From Asterionellopsis glacialis (taxonomy: Eukaryota > Bacillariophyta > Plagiogrammaphyceae > Rhaphoneidales > Asterionellopsidaceae): DNA of 64,000 nt. How positions within the stretch are numbered: the stretch's first letter is position 1; each line of letters starts with the position of its first letter. The position numbers were made by a program, and so were the translations under genes. A model generated the notes under the pieces. That model was not told the DNA's origin and ran no database searches. It worked only from the letters and a program-made list of their open reading frames with translations. Positions 1 to 10,169 of the stretch are shown in pieces. The stretch is taken from assembly GCA_014885115.2 (NCBI GenBank), contig WKLE02001195.1:1-64000 (forward strand), given 5' to 3'.

Positions 1-853
1 ACCCATAATAAAGCTAAAAAAATTTTTACTTCGAGTAATGAATGACCCATAACACACCGCGAAATGAGACCTGCCCTTTTTCCCGCCCTCTAGAGAGCGT
101 CCCATTTAACCTGAACTATTTCACCGAACAAAAAAATCCCGTCCATGCTTGTCTGGTCCTACGGTAGATGAGTCTATCATCTTGCCATCCTCTTATGATA
201 CCGTAGCACTGTCTGTATCGGTAGCTGCATGTGTACTGAGATGACTTTGAAGTCAAAATTACATTAAGTACAGAGCGTGCGCACATATTGCGGTTTTATC
301 TGTATTCAGAAATGACCTGCATAATACCATGTTGACTGTCGACTCATACAACAAAACATATTTCCCTGTAGTTCTACAGGTACATGCTGGTTTGTCAACA
401 GAAAAGGGAACAAGGTAATACTGATACTCTATACGCATGCAATGCAATTTCATTGAAACCACAAGCCGAGAAATGGATAGCAAGATCGAAAGTTGGAAAC
501 AGTCAGGACGGCGAGGCGCAATGCATTTTTCCATGTCATGGTACACAGAATGAATCATCGTTGGATAGACCCGAGAGGTATTGTTCACGAGAAGCAAGGA
601 AAAGAGCCCCAAAAATTCCACCTCTTGCACCAAGCGCCAACAAAACCCTTGGCACTAGATTTTCATCGGAAACGTCCACATGCGTAGATAAACAAACAAG
701 TTTTAATTTTCGCTTATTTCAATTGAAATTGATGCCTGCTGCCAAGCAAGCTTTCTAAAAATCTAGTTATTCAATCTCCACAGATTATGTTGGAACGCAA
801 CTTTAAGGCATGGGGTTACCTACATACCAAACTCTGATCAGACAAAAGCAAAC
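1..853. other. Gene-free left margin
   Basis: I see no supported gene here. Open frames exist on both strands, the longest about 124 codons, but they overlap each other antisense, have no recognisable motif and look like chance frames. A CTCTAGAGAG palindrome lies at 88-97, a motif that recurs in other spacers of the window. Confidence 0.5.
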
Positions 854-3820
854 TCAGCTAAAATCACGCTTGAAAAACTTTCGCGGACTTTCTCCAGTTT
901 TAGAATCGTGTGTCGTATAAAAGCATTTTCGGCACAGACGTATGGGAGCTTCGCTAGCCGTCTTGGGAAAGAACTGGCAAGTTCGGTAACACCCGCCCCG
1001 AGTTGAATTGATTCTATGGTGATGTCCTTTGGCTTCATACTTGTCCCGTTCCTCCTGAGAAGCAAGTTTCAAGCATCGTGAGCAACCTGCACGAGATTGG
1101 TGCACATCAGACACCCAATTGGTTGAGCACGACGGGTGCTTCACTTCAGGAACAAGTCCACGCCCAGATCCTGTATTGAACCCAAGACGCTTCGATGAAT
1201 TAGGAGCATTCGTGGCACGAGATAAAGAAGCATGTCTCGGCCTCGGTTGAATGGCTGGCCGTTTTTTCCAGGGAGACGCGGATCGTGATCGGCTTAGCCT
1301 CTGATTCGGCGTGCTAGAGTTCTCCATTAGAGATTTCTCCTTTGGCCATTTTTCCTTTATCGATTTCTCAATTGGAGATTTCTCCTTTATAGATTTCTCC
1401 CTAGAAGCTTTTGGTTGACTTCGAGAAGCTTTTTTCGTCAAGGGGGAAAATGTCACAGCACTTTTTCTCCTTCCTGGAGTGGTTTCATTTGCTTTTGCCG
1501 CTTTTTGCTTATTCATTTTTTCCTCCTTTTCGCTAGTTTCAACTCCAGATTTCTGACGAATCGATGGTGATTGTTCTACAGACAAAGGAGGAGACGAGAC
1601 AGTCAAGTTGGCTGCTACTTCTGCAGGATTCATTGCCGATTCTACTTTGCTATTTTCTTCATCGTCGTCAAGTAAGCTGTCAAGAACATCATCATCGTCA
1701 TCAGCAGCAAGTGCGGAAGTGGTGTCTTCACCATTTGCTTGGGAGTCGTTAGCTTCGGGGATTTCCTTTTTCAGGACGGCTCCTTCTTCAGCGGGTTGGA
1801 CTTCTTCCCCCTTGTCTTCAATACTATCATCGCATAAGATATCATCCAGCAAAAGGTCAGTCTCGTCTTCTTTAACGTCGTCATCTGCGGCTTCTTCAGC
1901 TAACGAAGGAGCGTCTGATTCATCGACCTGAGACTCATCTTTCTTTTCCTCAGTCACTTTGGCAAAATCTGTTCCATCAGTCACTTCATTTTCCGTTTCA
2001 CCGTTTTCCTCGTCGTCGTTAGTGAGATCGACCGAGTCCTTTTCTGGTGATTCCGTGATGGGATTATCGATGGCTACTTCGTCCTTCATATTTTCGCTTG
2101 GGGGTGTTTCGATATCGTCCTCCAATTGAGTAATATTGTCACCTTCAGTAAGTTCTGTATCGTCTTTTGTGTTTTCGAGAATGTCCATCTCGGTTGGTGA
2201 TTCGTCTTCCGTTTTTGGAACAATACCTTCCTCCTCCTCCGTATTTTCATTATCCAAGTCTTCAGGCATTTCCGAGTCATTTTCGGCTGTATCTTGAGGT
2301 TCCTCATCTTTCTCTCCATCAATACTGTTTGTGACTTGGTTTTCAATATCCTCATTAGCAACCTCTTCCTCATCATCCATTTTGTTTTCATGATTCTCTT
2401 CAATTGTTGATTCCCCATCGTCTTGGGCATCCGTTGCTTCGATTTCATCAGATTGAGCATCCGGCGATTCCGAAGGGGTTTCTTGTGACTCGCGATTCAT
2501 TTGGTCGTTAAATGAATCATTATCAAGGCCACGTTTTTCTTGTACATTTTCTTGAATTCCTTCCGAGTCACCTCCCGACGAAGTAAACATTTCCGGTACA
2601 ACAAGGTCACCTATTTCTCGAACATTGTCCTCCTTGGCACCACTTGAATTTGTTCCATCCTCTCCATTCGTATTTTCCATTGGCGTAAGTGTAGTCGCGT
2701 CTTCTGTTTCTTTCTCTGAATCAATTTCAACATCAGATTTTTCTTGTACAGTTTCTTTCGTTCCTTCCGTTTCATTTCCTGGCGAAGAAAACATTTCAGG
2801 TATCATGAGGTCACCAATCTCTTTGACTTTGTCCTCCTCCGCGTCGCTTGAATTCGTTTCTTGCACTACCTCTTCTACAGGCTCAGTCATTTCTTCTATC
2901 TCTTTCTCTGGGGACTCCTCAATCACCGCTACCTCTTCCAACACATTCTCGGAAGAAGAATTGTATAGAGGAATTTCTTTCGTTTCATTTTCTGTAGCAA
3001 GCTCCAAACATGGTTCGGATGGAGGTGATTCTGGTAAGGGACATGTCCTCGCCTCCAATAAATTAGCACGCATTCGTGCTACAATGTCACCAAACATTAC
3101 ATCCACGGGGGATCCACCAAGCATCGCATCTGAGCCCACATCAGAGGATGTTTCATTTTCACCATCGCCAGCCTTATGGGGTTGTCTGTAACTGCGTAAA
3201 TAATTTAACGAATCTTGATGTTGCTTTCGCTGATGCTTATGTACTGCTCGTTGCTGTTGGAAGAATCTGTCAAGTTCGGATAACGTCGTGTAAGCTCCCC
3301 CTTGAGTACTATCGGGAATGTCCCTGAAATAAAACTTCTTTTCTCCAGGATGTGCTTGGATTTCATCATTTCTATAGCTGTGTAAACTTTCGTAGGTTTC
3401 ACGTTGTTTCTTTTTCCATTCTTGTCCCTGTTTCTTTTGTTCCAGAAAAAAAGACTCTATTTCAGTCGAGGAAAATGGTACATGATCGGCATTTTCATGA
3501 ATGCCCTTTTTCCGATTCTTTGCCAAATTTCTACTTCGTAATTCTTCGAGTTCCGCCTTGCGTGCCGATGCTTGAGAACTGGCACTGGTGGACTGAATAT
3601 GTCTGGCATACGCTTCCGTCGGGGACATGGGTGGTGAGGTGCTATTTACTGGCACTTCTGATTCAACGCTGGACGGGGTCACAATGCGCGTCGTCGATGT
3701 GTCGTCTTGCTCCATTTCCTTCTGTTTTTCGAGATCCTCATTCTTGTCAAAAGACGAGAATGACTGAACTGGTTGCGGTGATTCAGGAGGAATCACAACT
3801 GCCGATGATTCGGACGCCAT
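854..3820 (-). CDS. Large acidic repeat protein with C-terminal Cys-rich module
   Basis: Single-exon frame of 988 residues; ATG at 3820, TGA at 854. Family not recognised. Residues 117-150 and 179-212 form two degenerate copies of a motif with a Phe-Phe pair, a Gln/Lys-rich helix and a final SYR. Residues 322-361 and 390-429 are a duplicated block (EIGDL then PEMF then VQEK, period 68). The centre, about 300-720, is extremely rich in Glu, Asp, Ser and Thr and is probably disordered. Near residues 810-840 a Lys-Glu-Lys/Ser unit is repeated. The last 94 residues (895-988) are basic and hold seven cysteines in CxxC (913-916), CxxxC (944-948) and CxxC (963-966) arrangement with several histidines, so a zinc-binding fold is plausible. 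No signal peptide or membrane segment. A scaffold or chromatin role would be a guess. Confidence 0.85.
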   Translation of the reverse strand: MASESSAVVIPPESPQPVQSFSSFDKNEDLEKQKEMEQDDTSTTRIVTPSSVESEVPVNSTSPPMSPTEAYARHIQSTSASSQASARKAELEELRSRNLAKNRKKGIHENADHVPFSSTEIESFFLEQKKQGQEWKKKQRETYESLHSYRNDEIQAHPGEKKFYFRDIPDSTQGGAYTTLSELDRFFQQQRAVHKHQRKQHQDSLNYLRSYRQPHKAGDGENETSSDVGSDAMLGGSPVDVMFGDIVARMRANLLEARTCPLPESPPSEPCLELATENETKEIPLYNSSSENVLEEVAVIEESPEKEIEEMTEPVEEVVQETNSSDAEEDKVKEIGDLMIPEMFSSPGNETEGTKETVQEKSDVEIDSEKETEDATTLTPMENTNGEDGTNSSGAKEDNVREIGDLVVPEMFTSSGGDSEGIQENVQEKRGLDNDSFNDQMNRESQETPSESPDAQSDEIEATDAQDDGESTIEENHENKMDDEEEVANEDIENQVTNSIDGEKDEEPQDTAENDSEMPEDLDNENTEEEEGIVPKTEDESPTEMDILENTKDDTELTEGDNITQLEDDIETPPSENMKDEVAIDNPITESPEKDSVDLTNDDEENGETENEVTDGTDFAKVTEEKKDESQVDESDAPSLAEEAADDDVKEDETDLLLDDILCDDSIEDKGEEVQPAEEGAVLKKEIPEANDSQANGEDTTSALAADDDDDVLDSLLDDDEENSKVESAMNPAEVAANLTVSSPPLSVEQSPSIRQKSGVETSEKEEKMNKQKAAKANETTPGRRKSAVTFSPLTKKASRSQPKASREKSIKEKSPIEKSIKEKWPKEKSLMENSSTPNQRLSRSRSASPWKKRPAIQPRPRHASLSRATNAPNSSKRLGFNTGSGRGLVPEVKHPSCSTNWVSDVHQSRAGCSRCLKLASQEERDKYEAKGHHHRINSTRGGCYRTCQFFPKTASEAPIRLCRKCFYTTHDSKTGESPRKFFKRDFS

Positions 3821-6147
3821 TTTCTACCTCTTGGTTCTTTCTCTCTTGTGCTCTGATTGCCTGGCGCAACAGCGATCACTACTATTTACTATGACCCCGG
3901 CCAGCAAGTAGACTGGAGAGCGGTAAGGTGTATTGGCAGGCTTACTTTTTTATTTTGAAGCTGCTAGTGACACGTTTGTTCGTAGTGCTTGAGGCAGTGA
4001 GCCGTCCGGTGATGAAGTCACTCCTGTTTTTTGTATGTTGTTTTATGTGTGGTCTCGGTCTTTCAGCATGACAAGCCCTGCGTTGGAGTGTAGTCTACAA
4101 ATATTAAAAACACGCCAAACTAGGACAGTGAGAAAAAGCCAGCCTTGCTGACATGAAATCAGAAAACAAAATGAAGATGTGCCGCCGACTCCATTGTAGT
4201 ATCTTCAGATATATATACGTCGATATCGCCGATTTCGCTCCAAGACGACCGGTAAATGTCGAATTTACATTGAATACTAATACGAAGAGACCGATACTTT
4301 TTTGTATAAATCCCATCCGTTAGATTTTACATTTCAAAAATATTCATCTAGCTTAATAATTTTACTTGGGTACTGCACATAGTTAGTACCTCTTGGACTT
4401 TACTATCTAGCCTACCTGGTACTAAGATCTTGTATATTTGTACGAATAAATAATATGAAAGGAACAAACTCAAAATCCAGAGTAGATACTCACTCGTGAA
4501 CACCTCTACTGTACCAGGTAAATACAAGGGGGGCCTTCACCGTTTGTTTTTCTGTCCTTTGTACTAGATACAATACTGAACCAATAATGGGACCTAGAGT
4601 ACCAGGTAAGTATCCATTCTCGTATAAGAGGTACGAATCTGTACCTCTTGGTAGATTGTTTTCCAGTACGTATGTTGCAAGAACTGACATCGATTAGATA
4701 TTTTTAACTCTAGATCTAATGAAGTAAAATTCGAAATCAAGATCTATGCGAAAGATGCAGTTCGATACGTTCAGTGCCATGCTCTAGAGAGGACAAGAAA
4801 ATAGTCCTTAGGAGTAGGTCCTAGACTGGGTCCTACCAGAAGATGTTAGGATCGAGAAAGAGACACACACAGAGAGAGACCAATTCTAGTCCTACGATAT
4901 AGAATAGAAAGAATTTTTTAGGACTCTAGACTACTGTTGGACCGAGGGTAGGACCTCTAAAGTGCATGCTTACCCTCTCCAAACTATCCTTATAATAGAA
5001 TCCTATAGTACTGTATGCAAAGATAACCTTAGATGGCGAAAGAGACTGCTAGCTACAGTTTTTAGTCTAGTCCCAATTTCCTTGGAGATATTTTAAGCAA
5101 AGATATGCCTAGGTTCCTTGTAAATTAGAGAGCCCCTAGAAGTATTTACTTGTAAGCATCTCCTTATAAAGTACTCCGTACAGGAGGACTCGACCAACAG
5201 TCTCGGTGTGGACAAAATAAAGGCATAAAATAGATTGGAGACTTTGTACGTCTCTAGAGCCTTTTTTAAAGCAGAAGACCCAAGAATTGTATCAAAAGTC
5301 TTCTCTCCATTACGGTAATTCCCATACGATGTATCTTCACAAAATTCTACATGTAGTAGAATTCCAGAACAAATACTGCGGTATCAGTATGGGGACTGCG
5401 GGAAAATACGGATGTCAGGTAGTATTCATGACAATGTTAAAATTTCAAATTTGATTGTGGAAAAATCAAGAAATACTTTCTTCCGAAGCCCCGTTAAATA
5501 AGCCCTAAATAATTATGGATGTCTAAAAAGGATTTCTAGAAATCCAACCCCCCCGCAGAAATTAAAAATACCATAGTAGAAAATTTTCGGAATATACAAA
5601 GTAATGTACAGTAATCTTTGAAAGTTGTAGAGCCGTTTTTGGATTTATTATAATTTTTATATTATTTTTATATTCTGTATTATGACATCCGTATTTTCCC
5701 GGAGCCCAAACTTCTGCATCCAAAAAAGGATATCTTGTGAAGTTGGTTTCATGATGATCATGTGCAATACCGTTCGGTATCCGGATATGTTTCAATCGTG
5801 ACACTTCCGGGACACGTCGTTGTGAAAATACTGTAACTGGTACGTACATTTTTAATTGATCTTTATTTTTATATTTTAAACCGCGTAATTTCAAGTCGTA
5901 GGTAGGACTCCGTAGGGATAACGTTGATAATACTGTATACTAAAAAAATATTCGAATTTTTGATTTGTTTTATGATGTTTGTATTGATCAATCGTGTCTT
6001 CCCACATGAGGCACATCGAAAGGGATACATCACCTGACAAACAAGAAGCCCACATCTTTTTCATTGCAGTTCTCAGAGAGAAGATTGTTCCAGACACATA
6101 TTGAAAAGAGAATTAAAAAAATATTGCGCAACTTAGTTACATACACC
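3821..6147. other. AT-rich spacer with short repeated motifs
   Basis: No supported gene in 2.3 kb. It holds three copies of the decamer TACCTGGTAC or its complement (4413-4422, 4511-4520, 4599-4608), many GTCCTA/TAGGAC words between about 4800 and 5000, a CTCTAGAGAG palindrome at 4782-4791, and a perfect 19-bp inverted repeat pair at 5399-5417 and 5683-5701. It looks like decayed mobile or foldback DNA plus the promoter of the band-7 gene. Confidence 0.45.
5399..5701. repeat. Candidate foldback/MITE bounded by 19-bp inverted repeats
   Basis: Bases 5399-5417 and 5683-5701 are exact reverse complements of one another over 19 bases (core GGGAAAATACGGATGTC), about 265 bp apart. The interior is AT-rich and non-coding. 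This fits a small non-autonomous inverted-repeat element, but I could not identify a target-site duplication or a second copy in the window. Confidence 0.4.
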
Positions 6148-8679
6148 ATGTCGGATGTTTACCTACCTCAAGAGGCAAGAAAGGCGGTTGAAGAAGATAT
6201 CGATTTGTTCGATTTCAGTAAGCTTACTTTGGTAGAGAAAACTGATAGTCCATTAAACTCGGCTTCTCTTCCTCAAACTCTTCACGACTGTGTGGGGTAC
6301 CTTGAAAAGTTACCACTCAAGCCACCCAACGTAGATCAGAAGGTACCTAAAACTATTGCTGATATGGTGAATATCTTAACCAATCCCGAGGCCGAAGGAT
6401 TGTTCGAAGAAGAGATCCAAAAAAGGTCCCTAGAGACACAACAACACCTGGAAGCAGTCCCACCAGATGTATACGATTCCAAAAAGTCAGAAGTTATGAA
6501 ACAAGCGGTTTCCTTGGCAAAGAGAAGAACTTCTCAAGTCAAAGCTCCAGGTATTTTGGGACATGTCGTGAATCCGGGATGCATTTCATTCTACAAAAAG
6601 GATGGAAAGACATACGCCGTCACTGAAGGAAGATGGTGGCTCAAGTCAATGAAGGCATACTGGACGAAACGCAATGTTTCCCTGAACAGTGATCTCATTG
6701 CTCCAGAAGACTCCAAAGTTTTGATTGTGAGGGTCCCACCAGGATCTGTTGGACTTGCTCAAGAGCAGGGCAAACCAACATTACTAGATGTTGGCACTCA
6801 TGTTTTTAACTCTGGAACGGTTGAACTTACTGGTACAGTCAAGTACGCAGAAAAAAATTACTTCAAGCATGGAAAGTACAATTATCTCCGTGTTTCACGA
6901 GGATACTTTGGCAAGGTTTGGGTTGAAGTTATGCAAAATGGAGTCAAGACCTTAGTCCCTCGTCTTTTGGAACAGGGAGAGCACTACATTGCATCACATC
7001 TGTTCAAGTCAGAAGGCTTTGTGAAATGTAGTGAAGAATACATTGAACATGGTACCATTCATCGTATTTCTGTCTCCAAGGGTAAAGTTGCCAAACTCTT
7101 TCAAGACACGAAACCCCGTTTGCTTGGTGAAGGAGATCATCTTGTAGAATCGACAGATGTACAATACAGTGGTATGGTGGATATCATTAATAACAACGTG
7201 ATTGTTCATGGAACCATTACTATTTTACGCGTGACACTTGGAGAAATTGCATTGGCATGGAAAGAGAGTGATCCTGTCTTTATTGACAAACCAGGACTAT
7301 ACGAATTTGATAGTCCTGACTTTTCCTTTGTCGACTTTAAGAATGCTGAAGAACGTCTTATCCAACTTGGAGCAAGAAAAGTAATTCTTGTCCATACCGG
7401 ACAAGTTGGAGTAACCTACGATGAGGGTATTCTCAAAATATTGAAAAACGGACGACATATCATTACGAGTAGTACCCACATTTTTCATCGATTCCTATCC
7501 ACTCAACAAAAGTCTATCCGTCTGGCTACGTTGGGTGCAGCTGAAAAACATAATAGGGCAAACATGATGAAGAATAATATGAAAGGTTCTGTACGTGACA
7601 TTATGGGTAATGAGATTGCAGGTTCTGATACCACCATTCCCTTTGAAACCGTCAATCAAGATGCAGATCTTACTATATGTGAAACGAAAGATCTTGTAAA
7701 AGTTGGGTTGCGAGCTGATGTCTTTTATTCCATTGAAGATCCAGAAAAATGTATAAATAAAATTGAGACAGATGAATTAGAAGATCTTGTTAGTGAAACG
7801 GCGATTGCAACACTCACCAACATTATCCGTTCTACAGCCTTGAATGAGATTGCTCAATCTAAAACAGTAAGTGCTGGATCGGGTGAGGGTGGTCTCTCTG
7901 TCCTTTCGCCACCCCAGCAACAACAGAATGGTGGTAGTGGCTTCATTGGTGACTATGATGATGCTGTAGCTCCCAGTGCACCCATGGCTATATTTTTTGA
8001 AAAGGCTCATGATGAATTTATGGTTAAATTACACGATGACTTTATGCAACGGTACGGTGTAGACATTGCCAATATCCGTATCGAATCCTTTAAAATTATG
8101 GACAATGACTTGGCAGATCAAATTTCAAAACATGCCTTGACAACAGCACAAATTGAGAATGAAATGGCCAATCTAGAGGGTAAAAGTTTGATTTCTACCC
8201 AAACGGAACGTACAGCCGCCGAAGTGAAGAACATTGCTGCCGAAGCCGAGGCATCGGCACTGAAAACTCAAGAAGATGCTGCCAATCAGAGAAAGATTGA
8301 TGCCTCTAATGCAGAAGCGGAATCCTTACGTATCAAGGCCCGAGCCAAGGCAGAAGCCGAAGCGGAGGCTATTTTACTTACCGCCAAGGCCGAAGCTGAA
8401 GCTATTAAACTCAAGGCCAAGGCTGAAGCAGAACGTGCGGAAATGCTCAGTCGTACAGGTTTAGGACAGCAAGAGGCATTGCTTCGTATCTATTCGGATA
8501 TGGTGGTGGACAGTAATAAGGGTGTGGAAAAGGTGATTTATTTGGATCCCTCGGTGAATCGTGAATCACCCTTTGCACTTGGTAGTTTAAACAATTTGAA
8601 TCAAGATCTTCATTCCTTAACCCAGTTGGGTATAGCTGCAAATAATGAAGTTTCTGGACCAACACCCAAACACCAGTAA
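6148..8679 (+). CDS. SPFH/band-7 protein with vault-like tandem repeats
   Basis: 843 residues from the ATG at 6148, which opens MSDVYLPQEA; an in-frame ATG at 6064 would add 28 basic residues of 5'UTR character. Residues about 135-395 contain three tandem beta-rich units of about 60 residues, each with a strand ending in HGT or HGK and a Gly-Glu/Asp-His or Gly-Thr-His turn, as in vault shoulder-adjacent repeats. Residues about 510-675 form a band-7/SPFH domain (VGLRADVFYSI, then FMQRYGVDIANIRIESFKI). Residues about 680-767 are an Ala/Glu/Lys coiled coil typical of SPFH proteins, followed by a conserved tail (SRTGLGQQEALLRIYSDMV). Size and order resemble major vault protein (about 850-900 residues), so a vault-like cage subunit is possible. 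A flotillin-like membrane scaffold is the alternative. No transmembrane helix is visible. Single exon. Confidence 0.88.
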   Translation: MSDVYLPQEARKAVEEDIDLFDFSKLTLVEKTDSPLNSASLPQTLHDCVGYLEKLPLKPPNVDQKVPKTIADMVNILTNPEAEGLFEEEIQKRSLETQQHLEAVPPDVYDSKKSEVMKQAVSLAKRRTSQVKAPGILGHVVNPGCISFYKKDGKTYAVTEGRWWLKSMKAYWTKRNVSLNSDLIAPEDSKVLIVRVPPGSVGLAQEQGKPTLLDVGTHVFNSGTVELTGTVKYAEKNYFKHGKYNYLRVSRGYFGKVWVEVMQNGVKTLVPRLLEQGEHYIASHLFKSEGFVKCSEEYIEHGTIHRISVSKGKVAKLFQDTKPRLLGEGDHLVESTDVQYSGMVDIINNNVIVHGTITILRVTLGEIALAWKESDPVFIDKPGLYEFDSPDFSFVDFKNAEERLIQLGARKVILVHTGQVGVTYDEGILKILKNGRHIITSSTHIFHRFLSTQQKSIRLATLGAAEKHNRANMMKNNMKGSVRDIMGNEIAGSDTTIPFETVNQDADLTICETKDLVKVGLRADVFYSIEDPEKCINKIETDELEDLVSETAIATLTNIIRSTALNEIAQSKTVSAGSGEGGLSVLSPPQQQQNGGSGFIGDYDDAVAPSAPMAIFFEKAHDEFMVKLHDDFMQRYGVDIANIRIESFKIMDNDLADQISKHALTTAQIENEMANLEGKSLISTQTERTAAEVKNIAAEAEASALKTQEDAANQRKIDASNAEAESLRIKARAKAEAEAEAILLTAKAEAEAIKLKAKAEAERAEMLSRTGLGQQEALLRIYSDMVVDSNKGVEKVIYLDPSVNRESPFALGSLNNLNQDLHSLTQLGIAANNEVSGPTPKHQ

Positions 8680-9485
8680 GTACTGTGCATGTATAAAAAG
8701 AAGAATAGAAATGAGGGTACTGTAACTACTGGTGACTTCCTTTTATATTATATACATACTATCATGACGATGCTGGATATTCACAAACTACAGTATACAT
8801 CATCACCATTTTGATAAATTTGATGTTTCTTTCGGAAAATTGAAAGAAGGTCAGCGTTGCTACTTTCATATAATCATTGTGCACTTATACAATACTTTCA
8901 TAATGTTTCTCTTATTCCTTTTTATTTCTTTATTATTCTAGAAATTGAAAAAGAAAGAAAATTGCAAGAGAGAAAAAGAAAGAAAATGGCAAGAGAGAGA
9001 GAAAAAACGAGAAAAATGTGACAATCATGTGATGGCTTAGTTTTATTTCCTAAAAGTATTAACATAAAATATTGATGTATGAACTATAATCCTGAATCTC
9101 ATGCATGAATCTTTTAGCATTAATTTTAGTATAGTCGCAAAGACATTGTCGTTGCACAAAAAATAATAATGAGATTCTTCCAAATCATGTCATCGAAACA
9201 GAAGTGAAATGTCAACCAAGAATGAAAAAGATGAAACCACTTCTACTACAACCGTAACTGAAGCCATCGTCCCGACAACAAAGGGTGATACGAGAAAAAT
9301 CAAAATCGATAGATTACGTTCATTTTAGAGAATGCAGGTTTGGATCACATTGGTAAAAAAGAAGAGCTTGGTACTCATGGTTGGGATGGAATTCAAAATG
9401 GAACAATTCGTTCTGAACATTTTAGGCCTAGTGGTAGTAGTCCTAGCACGTGTGACAGTACTGTGAAGGATGAGAAAACAAGTAC
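8680..9485. other. Spacer with A/G-rich tandem repeat
   Basis: 3' flank of the band-7 gene. A 25-bp A/G-rich unit is repeated twice at 8948-8997. A 37-codon ATG frame at 9209 precedes the SNF2 relic but ends in TAG, so it is probably not a gene on its own. Confidence 0.4.
8948..8997. repeat. 25-bp tandem repeat, two copies
   Basis: Unit AAAAAGAAAGAAAATTGCAA plus GAGAG, with the second copy differing by one base. It extends into GA-rich sequence and is a simple purine tract duplication. Confidence 0.7.
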
Positions 9486-9812
9486 TTGTACTCCAACCGC
9501 AACCGCAAAACTACCAACACTACTACGAAAAAGGCACGAGAACCATCTTCATCTCCTACATGTACCTTGATTGTATGTCCTGTATCTGTAGCACCGAATT
9601 GGATAACACAAATTGATGCACACATTAAAAAAGATGTTCTTCGACACGCTGTCTATTCGGGTACAAGTACCAATGATCGTCATACCATCCGTGAACGTAT
9701 TCAAGCCAACGATTTAGATGTGGTGGTTGTATCCTACCATACTCTAGCATCGGAACATCGTAAAATTACATCACCACCAAAGGCAGCAGCAGCAGCAGCA
9801 GCAGTGATCTGA
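9486..9812 (+). pseudogene. SNF2-family helicase relic
   Basis: The frame, open without an ATG, encodes a segment that resembles the RecA1 domain of Rad5/HLTF-type SNF2 ATPases: TLIVCPVSVAPNWITQID (motif Ia region), then a spaced YSGT, then DVVVVSYHTLASE (motif Ic-like). The upstream Walker A segment and the DEAH box and later motifs are missing. The frame ends after a GCA trinucleotide run. A neighbouring frame continues across the run for about 35 codons (SDLKSLFQIKSLQEQMDA) and then stops. It is therefore a truncated, decayed copy. An unannotated multi-exon gene is less likely because I see no convincing splice sites. Confidence 0.45.
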
Positions 9813-10169
9813 AATCATTATTTCAAATTAAATCACTTCAAGAACAAATGGATGCTGCTGCTGCAGCTACTGCTAGTATAGGTGATGTTGTCGAGATGAA
9901 GGTGTGTCTTAGTTAGAGTGATTAACACTTGCTAGTAAGTGTTTCCAAAAAAAAGAAGTCCACTTATAATAGGAGTTACTGACATCTATTCTAATAATGA
10001 GATCTTCTCAAGTAAGTTAATATTGGAACGTCAAATAATTTTAGTGCAGGCATCTTACATAATATTTATTGTTTGTAGGCGATGAGGCACTACACGTCGT
10101 AGATTTCAAATAAGAAAGAAGCAGTCGATAGGAATGTACAATTTCATGTATTCCTCTTTTCAGATTTCA
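9813..10169. other. Spacer after SNF2 relic
   Basis: No gene supported. The first about 100 bases keep an open frame with an Ala run that may be the tail of the SNF2 relic. Confidence 0.35.

Noticed and set aside
384..758. 124-codon open frame on the plus strand
   Set aside because: No motif, mixed composition, and overlapped by an equally long frame on the opposite strand.
2625..3191. 188-codon open frame antisense to the acidic protein
   Set aside because: It is the Ser/Val-rich shadow of the Glu/Asp/Ser-rich coding strand.
6064..6147. Upstream start for the band-7 gene
   Set aside because: Adds 28 basic residues; the downstream ATG opens a well-folded N-terminus.
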